NCBI GenBank assembly: GCA_035275105.1
Contig: DATENL010000090.1
Span: 3,084-67,083 of the forward strand
Length of the DNA: 64,000 nucleotides
DNA from: AC-37 sp035275105
GTDB lineage: Bacteria; Actinomycetota; Thermoleophilia; Solirubrobacterales; Thermoleophilaceae
Direction: 5' to 3'
Below are positions 57,384 to 64,000 of the stretch, piece after piece. A model generated the notes under the pieces. It was not told where the DNA came from. It did no database searches and worked only from the letters and a program-made list of their open reading frames with translations. Positions within the stretch are counted from its first letter, which is position 1. Each line of letters starts with the position of its first letter. A program made the position numbers and the translations under genes.

Positions 57384-59392
57384 CCGAGCTCGACGAGCCA
57401 GCGCCGGAGGTGCCCGTGGACGGCCTCGGCGCCCACGATCTCCTCGTCGGGCAGCTCGAGGTCGGACGGGTGCAGCAGGAAGGGATACGACTGCGGGCCG
57501 CCCATGCCGCCGTGTGAGCCGACCAGCTCCTCGAACGCCGCGACCTCGCCCAGGTCCTCCCAGTAGGCGCTGTTGATGACGATGTCGGGGCAGTGCGCGA
57601 AGCCGTCGGTGCGCAGCACGTGCCGCGCCGCGTTGGGGCCGAACGGCTCGAGCGGGTCCTCGCCCACGATCCGGCGCTCGTCGACGTCGTGGCGCCCGCG
57701 CGGGCCGATGACGACGGCGCCGTGCTCCTCCGACCGGACCAGGAGGAACCCGATGCCGGGGTGGTCGCGCAGGGCGGGGACGAGCCGCGGGTAGAGCTGG
57801 TCGATGCGCTCGAGCGTGACGCGCCCGGGCTCCCGCGGGAACGACACGAGACCGAGGCACCCGGACGCCATCACCACCACCTCGGGCAGATCCGACGTAG
57901 GACGGCGGCCCTCGTCGCCGTCGCCCAGCCGGACCTCGCCGTCCACGGCGCGCCGGCTCGACGCCCGGCGCACCACGCCGGCGCCGCGCGAGTCGCCCGC
58001 CGCCGCCTCGGTGATCGACGCGCCGAGGAATCCCAGCGCCTCGGTCGCGGGGCCGTCGATGGCCTCGGCCCCCGCGTCCACGGACGCCTGCACCACCTCC
58101 TCGAGGCTGCGGCCGTAGCGCTGCCGGAACGTCGCGCCCTGCGACTGGCCGTGGTCGGATAGGACGACGAGCCGGTACTCGCGCGGCGCCCGCTGGGCGG
58201 CGGCCGCGATGCGGGCGATCTGGCGGTCGACCTGGCTCAGGGTCGCGAGGGCGTCGGGGCGCTCGATGCCCGAGTGGTGCGCGACCTCGTCGTAGGCGAG
58301 GAACGTCGTGTAGATCACGGGCCGGCCGGCGTACATGTCCGCGATCACCGCCTGCACCTGCAGATCGCGCTGGATCACCGTGGCGAATGCACGCATGAAC
58401 GCGTAGGCGAATCCGCGGTCGATGCGCGGGCGCACGTCCCGCCGCCGCTGCTGCGCGGCCGCCCAGAGCTCCGCCACGACCTCGCGCACGCCGAGCGCGA
58501 GGGTGCGCATGACGTTGTAGGGATTGGCGAAGTAGGCGAAGTAGTCCTGCCCGATCCGCCCGGGACGGTCCCGCCTAAGAGCGGTGCTCATCGTGAGCAG
58601 GCTGTGCGGCGCGTCCCCCGACAGGATGTTCGCCCGGCTCGCGCCGTCCGAGAACAGGAGGCCGCGGCCGTCCGAGTGCCGGCGCTCCAGCTCCATCGCG
58701 TCGCGCGGGTGGTTCGTGACGATGGCCGCCCCGCGGTCCTTCTCCCACCAGCGGAAGGCGGGCATGTCGTCGTTGTCGCCGTGGAGGATCCCGGCCTGGC
58801 ACGCGCCCGTCTGCGACGACCAGTCCGTCTCCCAGCGGGCCAGCCGGTGCGACCCGTCGCGGACCCAGCCGGCGAGCGCGGGGGCGTTGCCGTCGCTCAT
58901 CGCGCGCCTCAGGACCGCGTGCGCGAGCCCGTCGATCTCGAGCATCAGGAGCCCCGGCGTGGCCGGCGCCGCGGCCTCCGCGCCGCGGGCCCCGCGACGC
59001 CGGACGACGTTCCGGTACCAGAAGTCGTCGTCGTCGATCGCCAGCAGCGTCGTGACGGCCGTGTTGACCACGGTCAGGACCAGCGCGACCGCCGCGCCCG
59101 CGAGGACCGACTCCACCTCGAGCCCGGGTTGGAGCTCCGAGACCGCGTACACGAGCGCGCCGTTGAGGACGATCGCGGCGAGCCCGAACGTGAGCACGGT
59201 CAGGGGCAGCGCAAGCCTGATCAAGAGCGGCCAGACGAAGGCGTTCAGCAGGCCGATCAGCGCGGCGGCCGCAAGCGCGGCGGCGAAGTCCTTCACCTCC
59301 ACCGAGCTGAGGATGCCGCCGAGCGCGAGCAGGGTCGCGCCCGCGAGCAACCACACGAACACCACGCGCAGGATCGGGATCCGGGGCCTCAA
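57251..59392 (-). CDS. Holin-like membrane domain fused to a phosphodiesterase/nucleotide-pyrophosphatase-type domain
   Basis: 713 aa from a TTG at 59392, overlapping the UlaG-like stop (TTGA). Residues 1-115 form four helices of the phage-holin-superfamily-IV type (LLNAFVWPLLIRLALPLTVL). The rest is a type I phosphodiesterase/alkaline phosphatase fold with LLMLEIDGLAH at its start, TTFLAYDEVAHHSG and VVLSDHGQSQG as metal-binding motifs. The last 40 residues run antisense inside the SulP gene and are not conserved-looking. It probably acts on an outer-membrane-side phosphoester. Confidence 0.88.
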   Translation of the reverse strand: MRPRIPILRVVFVWLLAGATLLALGGILSSVEVKDFAAALAAAALIGLLNAFVWPLLIRLALPLTVLTFGLAAIVLNGALVYAVSELQPGLEVESVLAGAAVALVLTVVNTAVTTLLAIDDDDFWYRNVVRRRGARGAEAAAPATPGLLMLEIDGLAHAVLRRAMSDGNAPALAGWVRDGSHRLARWETDWSSQTGACQAGILHGDNDDMPAFRWWEKDRGAAIVTNHPRDAMELERRHSDGRGLLFSDGASRANILSGDAPHSLLTMSTALRRDRPGRIGQDYFAYFANPYNVMRTLALGVREVVAELWAAAQQRRRDVRPRIDRGFAYAFMRAFATVIQRDLQVQAVIADMYAGRPVIYTTFLAYDEVAHHSGIERPDALATLSQVDRQIARIAAAAQRAPREYRLVVLSDHGQSQGATFRQRYGRSLEEVVQASVDAGAEAIDGPATEALGFLGASITEAAAGDSRGAGVVRRASSRRAVDGEVRLGDGDEGRRPTSDLPEVVVMASGCLGLVSFPREPGRVTLERIDQLYPRLVPALRDHPGIGFLLVRSEEHGAVVIGPRGRHDVDERRIVGEDPLEPFGPNAARHVLRTDGFAHCPDIVINSAYWEDLGEVAAFEELVGSHGGMGGPQSYPFLLHPSDLELPDEEIVGAEAVHGHLRRWLVELGHDEYAASGSRGGVQSAPVRSRNASTAASMVGKKWAGSSGPISS

Positions 59393-60177
59393 GGCGTAGC
59401 CGCCGCCTCGCGCGCCGCCACGGCGGTCCCCTCGCCCGGCGCGAGCACGCGCACCTCCACGGTGGGGGCGTACCGTGCGACGAGCGCCGCGAACTCCCGC
59501 GGCGCCGAGAGCGGGTCGCGCGCTCGCAGCATGCGCGCCCGCGGCGCGACGGTCCCCCAGTGGATCGGGATCGCGAGCCGCGGCGCCGTGAGGATCGCGG
59601 CGATCGCGGCGCGCTCCGCGTCGAGGTGGCCGGGACCCAGCGTCCTGCCCCAGCCGGCAACCGGCAGCAGGGCGGCGTCGAGCGACCCGGCGAGGTCGGA
59701 CATCGCCGGGAACAGGTCGGTGTCGCCGGCGAAGTAGACGGCGCACGACCCGCTCACGACGAACCCGACGGCGTCCGCGGAGGTCCCGAGCGGGTGCCGG
59801 CGGCCGTCGTGCACGGCCTCGGTGGCCGTCACCTCGAGCGAGCCGATCGAGACGGACTGCCCGGCACCGAGCTCGCGCACGTCCTCGAGGCCCTGCCGCC
59901 TGAGCCACGAGCCCGATCCGCGCGGGGCGATCACGGGCGTCGCCGCACCGAGCCGCATCAGCGACGGCAGGTCGGCGTGGTCGTGGTGGAGGTGCGAGAG
60001 GAGCACCGCGTCCACCCGCTCGGCGGCGGCGCTTGCCACGGGCGGCGCGGTCCTCGTCAGCGGCCCGATCCGATCGCGCAGAACGGGGTCCGTCAGGACG
60101 CGCGCGCCGTCCAGCTCGATCAGCGTCGTTGCGTGTCCCAGCCACGTGAGCCTGATCGAGTGATCGAACCTCGTCAT
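59389..60177 (-). CDS. UlaG-like metallo-beta-lactamase-fold hydrolase
   Basis: 262 aa. Opens with IRLTWLGHATTLIELDG; metal motif HLHHDHADLPS; AGDTDLFPAM and IPIHWGT supply later ligands, as in UlaG and N-acylphosphatidylethanolamine-phospholipase D. The NAPE-PLD-like substrate is plausible. Coupled to the holin-phosphodiesterase gene, so both may work on the same phospholipid or phosphoester. Confidence 0.93.
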   Translation of the reverse strand: MTRFDHSIRLTWLGHATTLIELDGARVLTDPVLRDRIGPLTRTAPPVASAAAERVDAVLLSHLHHDHADLPSLMRLGAATPVIAPRGSGSWLRRQGLEDVRELGAGQSVSIGSLEVTATEAVHDGRRHPLGTSADAVGFVVSGSCAVYFAGDTDLFPAMSDLAGSLDAALLPVAGWGRTLGPGHLDAERAAIAAILTAPRLAIPIHWGTVAPRARMLRARDPLSAPREFAALVARYAPTVEVRVLAPGEGTAVAAREAAATP

Positions 60178-60203
60178 CGCGCCGACCGCATCATCCCCTT
60201 CGC

Positions 60204-60779
60204 GTGATGTGGCCGCACCGCCAGTGGGCCAACATCCACGGGCGCGCGATGGACGAGCGAGTCGACAACAGCGCGGACGACGGGCCGCTCTGGGCGGTCG
60301 TGGCCGGCAGCGCGCGGATCACCGAGGCCGTCGCGCGCCGCACCGGGGTCGACCGCGTGCTCCGGCACGCGCTGCTCTCGACGGTCGACCGCGTCGCGGG
60401 CTCACAGCTCGCGCGCGAGGCGGCCGACCGCGTGCTTCGCAGCGGTGTGGCCGACGAGGTCGTCGCGCGGCTGCTCGACGGCCCCGAGCTCGAGCGCTTC
60501 GTGGACCGCGCCCTCGAGAGCCCCGCCGTCGAGCGCCTCGTGGCGCACACGATCGACAGCCGGCTGATGGATCAGGCGGTGGCGCACCTGCTCGACAGCG
60601 ACGACCTCTGGCGTCTCGTGGACGAGATCGCGCGCAGCCCGTCGGTGACCGAGGCGATCGGTAGGCAGAGCATCAGTTTCGCGGACCAGATCGCGGCGGC
60701 CGTGCGGCAGCGCTCGCGCCGGGCCGACGCGCGGATCGAGCACACGGCCCGCCGCCTGGTCGGGCGCGACGGGCGATGA
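60204..60779 (+). CDS. Helical repeat protein of unknown function
   Basis: 191 aa (or 176 from the ATG at 60249, which drops an unlikely N-terminus). The sequence is built of short helices repeating LLDGPELERFVDRALESPAV-like units every 20-25 residues. No membrane segment or known motif. Its stop overlaps the RDD gene start (ATGA), so it may assist that membrane protein. Confidence 0.7.
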   Translation: MMWPHRQWANIHGRAMDERVDNSADDGPLWAVVAGSARITEAVARRTGVDRVLRHALLSTVDRVAGSQLAREAADRVLRSGVADEVVARLLDGPELERFVDRALESPAVERLVAHTIDSRLMDQAVAHLLDSDDLWRLVDEIARSPSVTEAIGRQSISFADQIAAAVRQRSRRADARIEHTARRLVGRDGR

Positions 60780-61294
60780 CGCTCGCGCACGACGCGGGCG
60801 TGCCCGGACCGCTCGCGAGGCCCCGCTCGCTCGCCGAACCGCAGGTGGTGCGGGAGGACGTGGACTACGCCGGACTCGTGACGAGGACGATCGCGTTCGC
60901 GATCGACGCGGCGATCGTCAACCTCGTCGCGTTGGTCGTGGCGGCGGTGGTCGCGCTGGTGGTGTCGCTCTTCCCGATCTCCGACGGCGCGCGCGACGTG
61001 ATGGTGGTGGTGGGAGGAGCCGCCTTCGTCGTCTGGACACTGGCGTACTTCACCGTCTTCTGGACCACGACCGGGGAGACGCCGGGAAACCGCCTCATGC
61101 GGCTGCGCGTGCAACGCGTCGACGGGTCGGCGCTCCGGCCGCGACACGCCCTGCTCAGGCTGATCGGGATGCTGATCTCCTTCCCGCTTCTCTGGGGTTA
61201 CCTGCCGATCCTCGTGAACGAGCGCAGGCGCGGCGTGCACGACGCGCTGGCGGGCACGGTGGTCACGGTGACGTCCGCCCCGCAGCCGCGGTGA
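60776..61294 (+). CDS. RDD-family membrane protein
   Basis: 172 aa. The RDD signature with three helices: RTIAFAIDAAIVNLVALVVA, a second at about 75-95, and a third after TPGNRLMRLRVQRVDGS. Role unknown; sodium/proton exchange was proposed for some. In a three-gene operon with the helical protein and PAP2 phosphatase, all joined by 4-base overlaps. Confidence 0.9.
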   Translation: MTLAHDAGVPGPLARPRSLAEPQVVREDVDYAGLVTRTIAFAIDAAIVNLVALVVAAVVALVVSLFPISDGARDVMVVVGGAAFVVWTLAYFTVFWTTTGETPGNRLMRLRVQRVDGSALRPRHALLRLIGMLISFPLLWGYLPILVNERRRGVHDALAGTVVTVTSAPQPR

Positions 61295-61839
61295 GGGGGC
61301 GGCGGTGGCTGGCTGAGGCGGATCGCCTCGACGTCGCGGTGTATGCCGCTATCGCGGCCACCGACACGCCGGCGCTCGACCGGTCGTTGCGCACCCTGTC
61401 CCACGCGGCCGACTACTCGCGCCTGTCGATCGCCTCAGCGCTGGCCCTGAGCGCCGCGGGAGGTCCCGGCGGGCGCCGCGCCGCGCGCGCCGGCCTGGCC
61501 TCGGTCGCTGTCACCGCCACGGTGGTCAACCTGGTCATGAAGCCGCTCGGCCGCCGGCGGCGCCCGGAGCGCCAGGCGCATGAGGTGGTGGCGGACCGCC
61601 ACGTGCGGATGCCGGTCTCGAGCTCGTTTCCCTCAGGCCACTCGGCCGCGGCGTTCTCGTTCGCGACGGGCGTCGGGTCGATCCTCCCGGGCGTGGCGCT
61701 TCCGCTCCACGCGCTGGCGCTGTCGGTCGCGTACTCGCGCGTGCACACCGGGGTGCACTACCCCGGCGACGTCGTCGTCGGAGCCGTGACCGGCGTCGTG
61801 CTCGCTCAGTGCACCGTGCGGGCGGTCAATCGCGCTTGA
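61291..61839 (+). CDS. PAP2-family membrane phosphatase
   Basis: 182 aa from a GTG. The three phosphatase motifs are complete: KPLGRRRRPER, SSFPSGHSAAAF, and SRVHTGVHYPGDV. Members dephosphorylate phosphatidate, undecaprenyl-pyrophosphate or similar lipids at the membrane. The 3' end overlaps the convergent PAS gene by 14 bp. Confidence 0.93.
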   Translation: MRGRRWLAEADRLDVAVYAAIAATDTPALDRSLRTLSHAADYSRLSIASALALSAAGGPGGRRAARAGLASVAVTATVVNLVMKPLGRRRRPERQAHEVVADRHVRMPVSSSFPSGHSAAAFSFATGVGSILPGVALPLHALALSVAYSRVHTGVHYPGDVVVGAVTGVVLAQCTVRAVNRA

Positions 61840-63058
61840 CGGGGAGGGCCGACAGCCGGCCCATCGTCAGGGGCTCGACGATCGCAATCGAGTGCAGCGG
61901 GCGATCGGCCAGGTCGCGCACGTAGGTCGCGGTCAGCGCCACCGGCACGACGTCGCCGTCCTTCGTCACGAAGCGCTTGTTGATCCGGTAGCGCTCGATC
62001 TCGCCGCCGAACGCCTGCGCCGCGAGCTCGGCGTCGAGCGCCACGTCGTCGTGGTGTGTCAGGTCGGTGAGGCTGCGGCCCAGGAGCTCCTCGCGCGTGT
62101 ACCCGGTGATCTCGGCCAGGACGCGGTTGGCGTTCAGCAGGCGCATGTCGGTCCCGACGATGGCGATCCCGACGGGCGCATGCTCGAACACGCCGCGGAA
62201 GCGCTCCTCCACGACGCGCAGGGCGTCCTCGGCCGCCTTCTGCTTGGTCATGTCCGTCTGCACCAGGATCCACACGGGGCCGTGCTCGGGGTGGTCGAGC
62301 GCCGAGAGCGTCGCGGCGCACCACAGGCTGGTGCCGTCCTGGCGGACGTTCCGTATCTCGCCCTTCCAGGTGCCGCCCCCGCTCAGGGTCTGGTCGATCT
62401 CATGGGCGCGGTGATCGGGCGCCTCGTCGCGCGGGAGGACGGCCACCTGCGAGATGTGCGCACCGACGAGCTTGCCGGCGTCGTAGCGGAGCATCCGCTC
62501 CCAGGCCTCGTTCGCGTAGACGATCCGCCCGTCCTCGGCGCGCACCAGCCCGATGCCCGACCCGATGTGGGTCGCGATCGCGCTCTGGAGGCGTATGCGA
62601 GTGCCGAGGTTGGCCAGCGACGTGACGTCGTGAAGCGCGACGACCGCGGCGCGCACGTTGCCCCGCGTATCGCGCAGCGGCGTGGCGCTCACGCTGTAGA
62701 CGCAGCGGGAGCCTCCACGCAGGAGCACTAGCTCGCGATCCTCGCTCTCGGTGCCCGCGAGCGCCTCCTCGAGCGGGAGGTCGCGCGGGGTGAGCACCGT
62801 CCCCTCGTCATCGGCGTACAGCTGCTCGGAGCGGGCGGCCCACTCGGCCACGAGCATCGACGCCGCGGGCGCGCCGAGCTCCCGCGCCCTGCGGTTCGAG
62901 ACGATGATCTTCCCGGCGCCGTCGACGACGATCAGCGCTTCGGGCAGGGTCTCGAGGAGGCTCGGCATGAGCTCGACCGGGAGCGCGTCGGTGATGCACG
63001 CGCGGGCCGGCGACGAAGCTCGCGTCGCGCGCTCGCGCCGGCTGCCGAGCCCGCGCAC
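61826..63058 (-). CDS. Triple-PAS sensory protein without an output domain
   Basis: 410 aa from a GTG one base after the sensor kinase stop. Three PAS domains start at about residues 30, 155 and 285 (ALIVVDGAGKIIVSN; IGLVRAEDGRIVYANEAWER; VGIAIVGTDMRLLNANRVLA). The second ends in a PAC-like segment. No kinase, GGDEF or HTH follows the third, so it must act by contact with a partner, most likely the sensor kinase encoded just upstream. The start could also be the Met at codon 31. Confidence 0.85.
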   Translation of the reverse strand: MRGLGSRRERATRASSPARACITDALPVELMPSLLETLPEALIVVDGAGKIIVSNRRARELGAPAASMLVAEWAARSEQLYADDEGTVLTPRDLPLEEALAGTESEDRELVLLRGGSRCVYSVSATPLRDTRGNVRAAVVALHDVTSLANLGTRIRLQSAIATHIGSGIGLVRAEDGRIVYANEAWERMLRYDAGKLVGAHISQVAVLPRDEAPDHRAHEIDQTLSGGGTWKGEIRNVRQDGTSLWCAATLSALDHPEHGPVWILVQTDMTKQKAAEDALRVVEERFRGVFEHAPVGIAIVGTDMRLLNANRVLAEITGYTREELLGRSLTDLTHHDDVALDAELAAQAFGGEIERYRINKRFVTKDGDVVPVALTATYVRDLADRPLHSIAIVEPLTMGRLSALPVKRD

Positions 63059-63059
63059 C

Positions 63060-64000
63060 TCAGGCCACCGGCACCACGCCCGCGACGCGCGTCCCGCGCC
63101 CGGGGATCGATTCGACGGTGAGCTCGCCGCCGACCGCCGCGACGCGGTCGCGGAGGCTCGACAGGCCGCTGCCGAGCGGCGTGTGCGCCGCGTCGAAGCC
63201 GTCGCCGTCGTCGCGCACCTCGAAGTCCAGGCGGGCGTCCCCGCGCACCCTGATGATCACTCCCGACGCGCTGTGCGCGTGCTTGCTCACGTTCTGGAGG
63301 GCCTCGGTGCAGACGAAGTAGACGGTCGACTCGATCTCCGGCGCGTACCGTCCGATCCCGGCGGCGTCGACCAGCGTCGGCACCGGCGAGCTTCGTCCCG
63401 CGGCCGCGAGCGCCTCGGTGAGACCCCGCTCCTGAAGCAGCGAGGGGTAGATCCCGCGCGCGAAGCGCCGGACCTCATCGATCGCCTCCTCGACGTCGTC
63501 CTCGAGCGCGCGAATCGCCTCCGCGCCCTCCGGAGAGCGCGACTCGAGCTGCTCCGCCGCGAGCTCGAGCTTCACGCGCAACGCCACCAGCCGCTGCTGG
63601 GCGCTGTCATGCAGGTCGCGTTCGATCTTCCGGCGTTCGCGGTCGGCAACGGAGACGATACGGACGCGCGAGTCGGAGAGCTCACTCAGCGACGACTGGA
63701 GCCTGTCGACGAGCCGCCCGTTCTCCACGGCGGTAAGTGCATACGCCGCGGCCGTCTCCACAAGCGAGCGGTCCGTGAGCAGGCCGCCGTCGTGCACGAC
63801 CGCGGCGAGCAGGCGTCCTCCGGAGCGGATCTCGGTCACCGCCTGCCCCGGTTGCGGCTCGGGCGGCCGCACGGGCCAGCCGTTGTGGTCCACCCAGCGT
63901 CCGCGCCCGTTCGAGACCCAGAAGAGCACGGTCACTCCGGGGTCCTCCAGGGCGTCGACGAGCGCCGGCTCCAGATCGGAGGCCATCGCCGGCGGGCGCA
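63060..64000 (-). CDS. NarL-type sensor histidine kinase, 5' end outside window
   Basis: The frame is open to the window edge. An ATG lies at 63986, but the N-terminal residues look like the middle of a GAF-type sensor, so the protein probably extends further. HisKA_3 dimerisation region with the phospho-acceptor His in RRKIERDLHDSAQQRL, then HATPase_c: TEALQNVSKHAHS, RDDGDGFD, GLSSLRDRVAAVGG. It should phosphorylate a NarL/FixJ regulator. The PAS protein follows 1 bp downstream. Confidence 0.92.
   Translation of the reverse strand, partial: RPPAMASDLEPALVDALEDPGVTVLFWVSNGRGRWVDHNGWPVRPPEPQPGQAVTEIRSGGRLLAAVVHDGGLLTDRSLVETAAAYALTAVENGRLVDRLQSSLSELSDSRVRIVSVADRERRKIERDLHDSAQQRLVALRVKLELAAEQLESRSPEGAEAIRALEDDVEEAIDEVRRFARGIYPSLLQERGLTEALAAAGRSSPVPTLVDAAGIGRYAPEIESTVYFVCTEALQNVSKHAHSASGVIIRVRGDARLDFEVRDDGDGFDAAHTPLGSGLSSLRDRVAAVGGELTVESIPGRGTRVAGVVPVA

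Noticed and set aside
1..64000. CRISPR array, rRNA genes, prophage or transposase
   Set aside because: No regularly spaced direct repeats, no rRNA core sequences and no transposase or integrase motifs were seen.

Overview
The window is very GC-rich (roughly 70-73% by eye). It is chromosomal DNA of an actinobacterium, most likely the Thermoleophilia/Solirubrobacterales branch. The reasons are GTG/TTG starts and 4-base start/stop overlaps, a Rv1747-like FHA-ABC exporter, PknB-type kinases, NarL-type sensors, a succinate dehydrogenase with an HdrB-like third subunit, and an uncommon signal recognition particle RNA of the long, Alu-domain type. The lineage is inferred from gene style, not proven.

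Layout. 1-8.5 kb: MMPL exporter with its TetR regulator and a palindromic operator, two secreted or membrane proteins of unknown function, the hsp20-lon proteostasis operon and a metallo-beta-lactamase hydrolase. 8.5-15.2 kb: redox and regulatory genes, namely a flavin hydroxyacid oxidase, an NAD-binding epimerase with an SRPBCC protein, MarR diverging from YceI and FMN reductase, and a DMT exporter diverging from Lrp. 15.2-22.6 kb: TCA-cycle genes mdh, icd and sdhA-sdhB-sdhE, with an AT-hook/winged-helix DNA-binding protein and a site-2 protease between them. 22.6-23.1 kb: a non-coding stretch with a strong minus-strand terminator and a possible small RNA. 23.1-30 kb: atypical LuxR regulator, asd-lysC, NagZ-like lipoprotein, recR and a GGDEF/HD-GYP protein. 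30-34.1 kb: ybaB, dnaX, a GT-C-like membrane protein and the SRP RNA; this is the Bacillus-like scr-dnaX-ybaB-recR order with insertions.

36.2-37.8 kb holds tRNA-Val(CAC), followed at once by a lower-GC pair: a PD-(D/E)XK endonuclease-like gene and a convergent DPPY DNA methyltransferase. It looks like a restriction-modification island at a tRNA 3' end. 37.8-42.1 kb is the most unusual locus: a lasso-peptide-like RiPP cluster with a formyltransferase, two HPr-kinase-like proteins, a divergent precursor, an RRE (PqqD-like) protein, a B2 leader protease and a nucleotidyltransferase. No lasso cyclase is present, and the precursor carries a full lasso leader motif but ends only five residues after its conserved Thr.

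42.1-51.2 kb is a phospho-signalling block: two paralogous membrane Ser/Thr kinases, a secreted lectin/CHAP wall protein, a two-FHA ABC exporter and an FHA-HTH regulator. The lectin/CHAP gene and a small membrane protein share upstream tandem CACCNNGGTG palindromes exactly 20 bp apart. 51.2-64 kb is mostly envelope and stress membrane proteins (HdeD-like, PRC-barrel, SHOCT, SulP, holin-phosphodiesterase fusion, RDD, PAP2), ending in a PAS protein and a NarL-type sensor kinase cut by the window edge. A 32-bp inverted-repeat element occurs three times, and three convergent gene pairs are separated by unusually long-stem hairpins.
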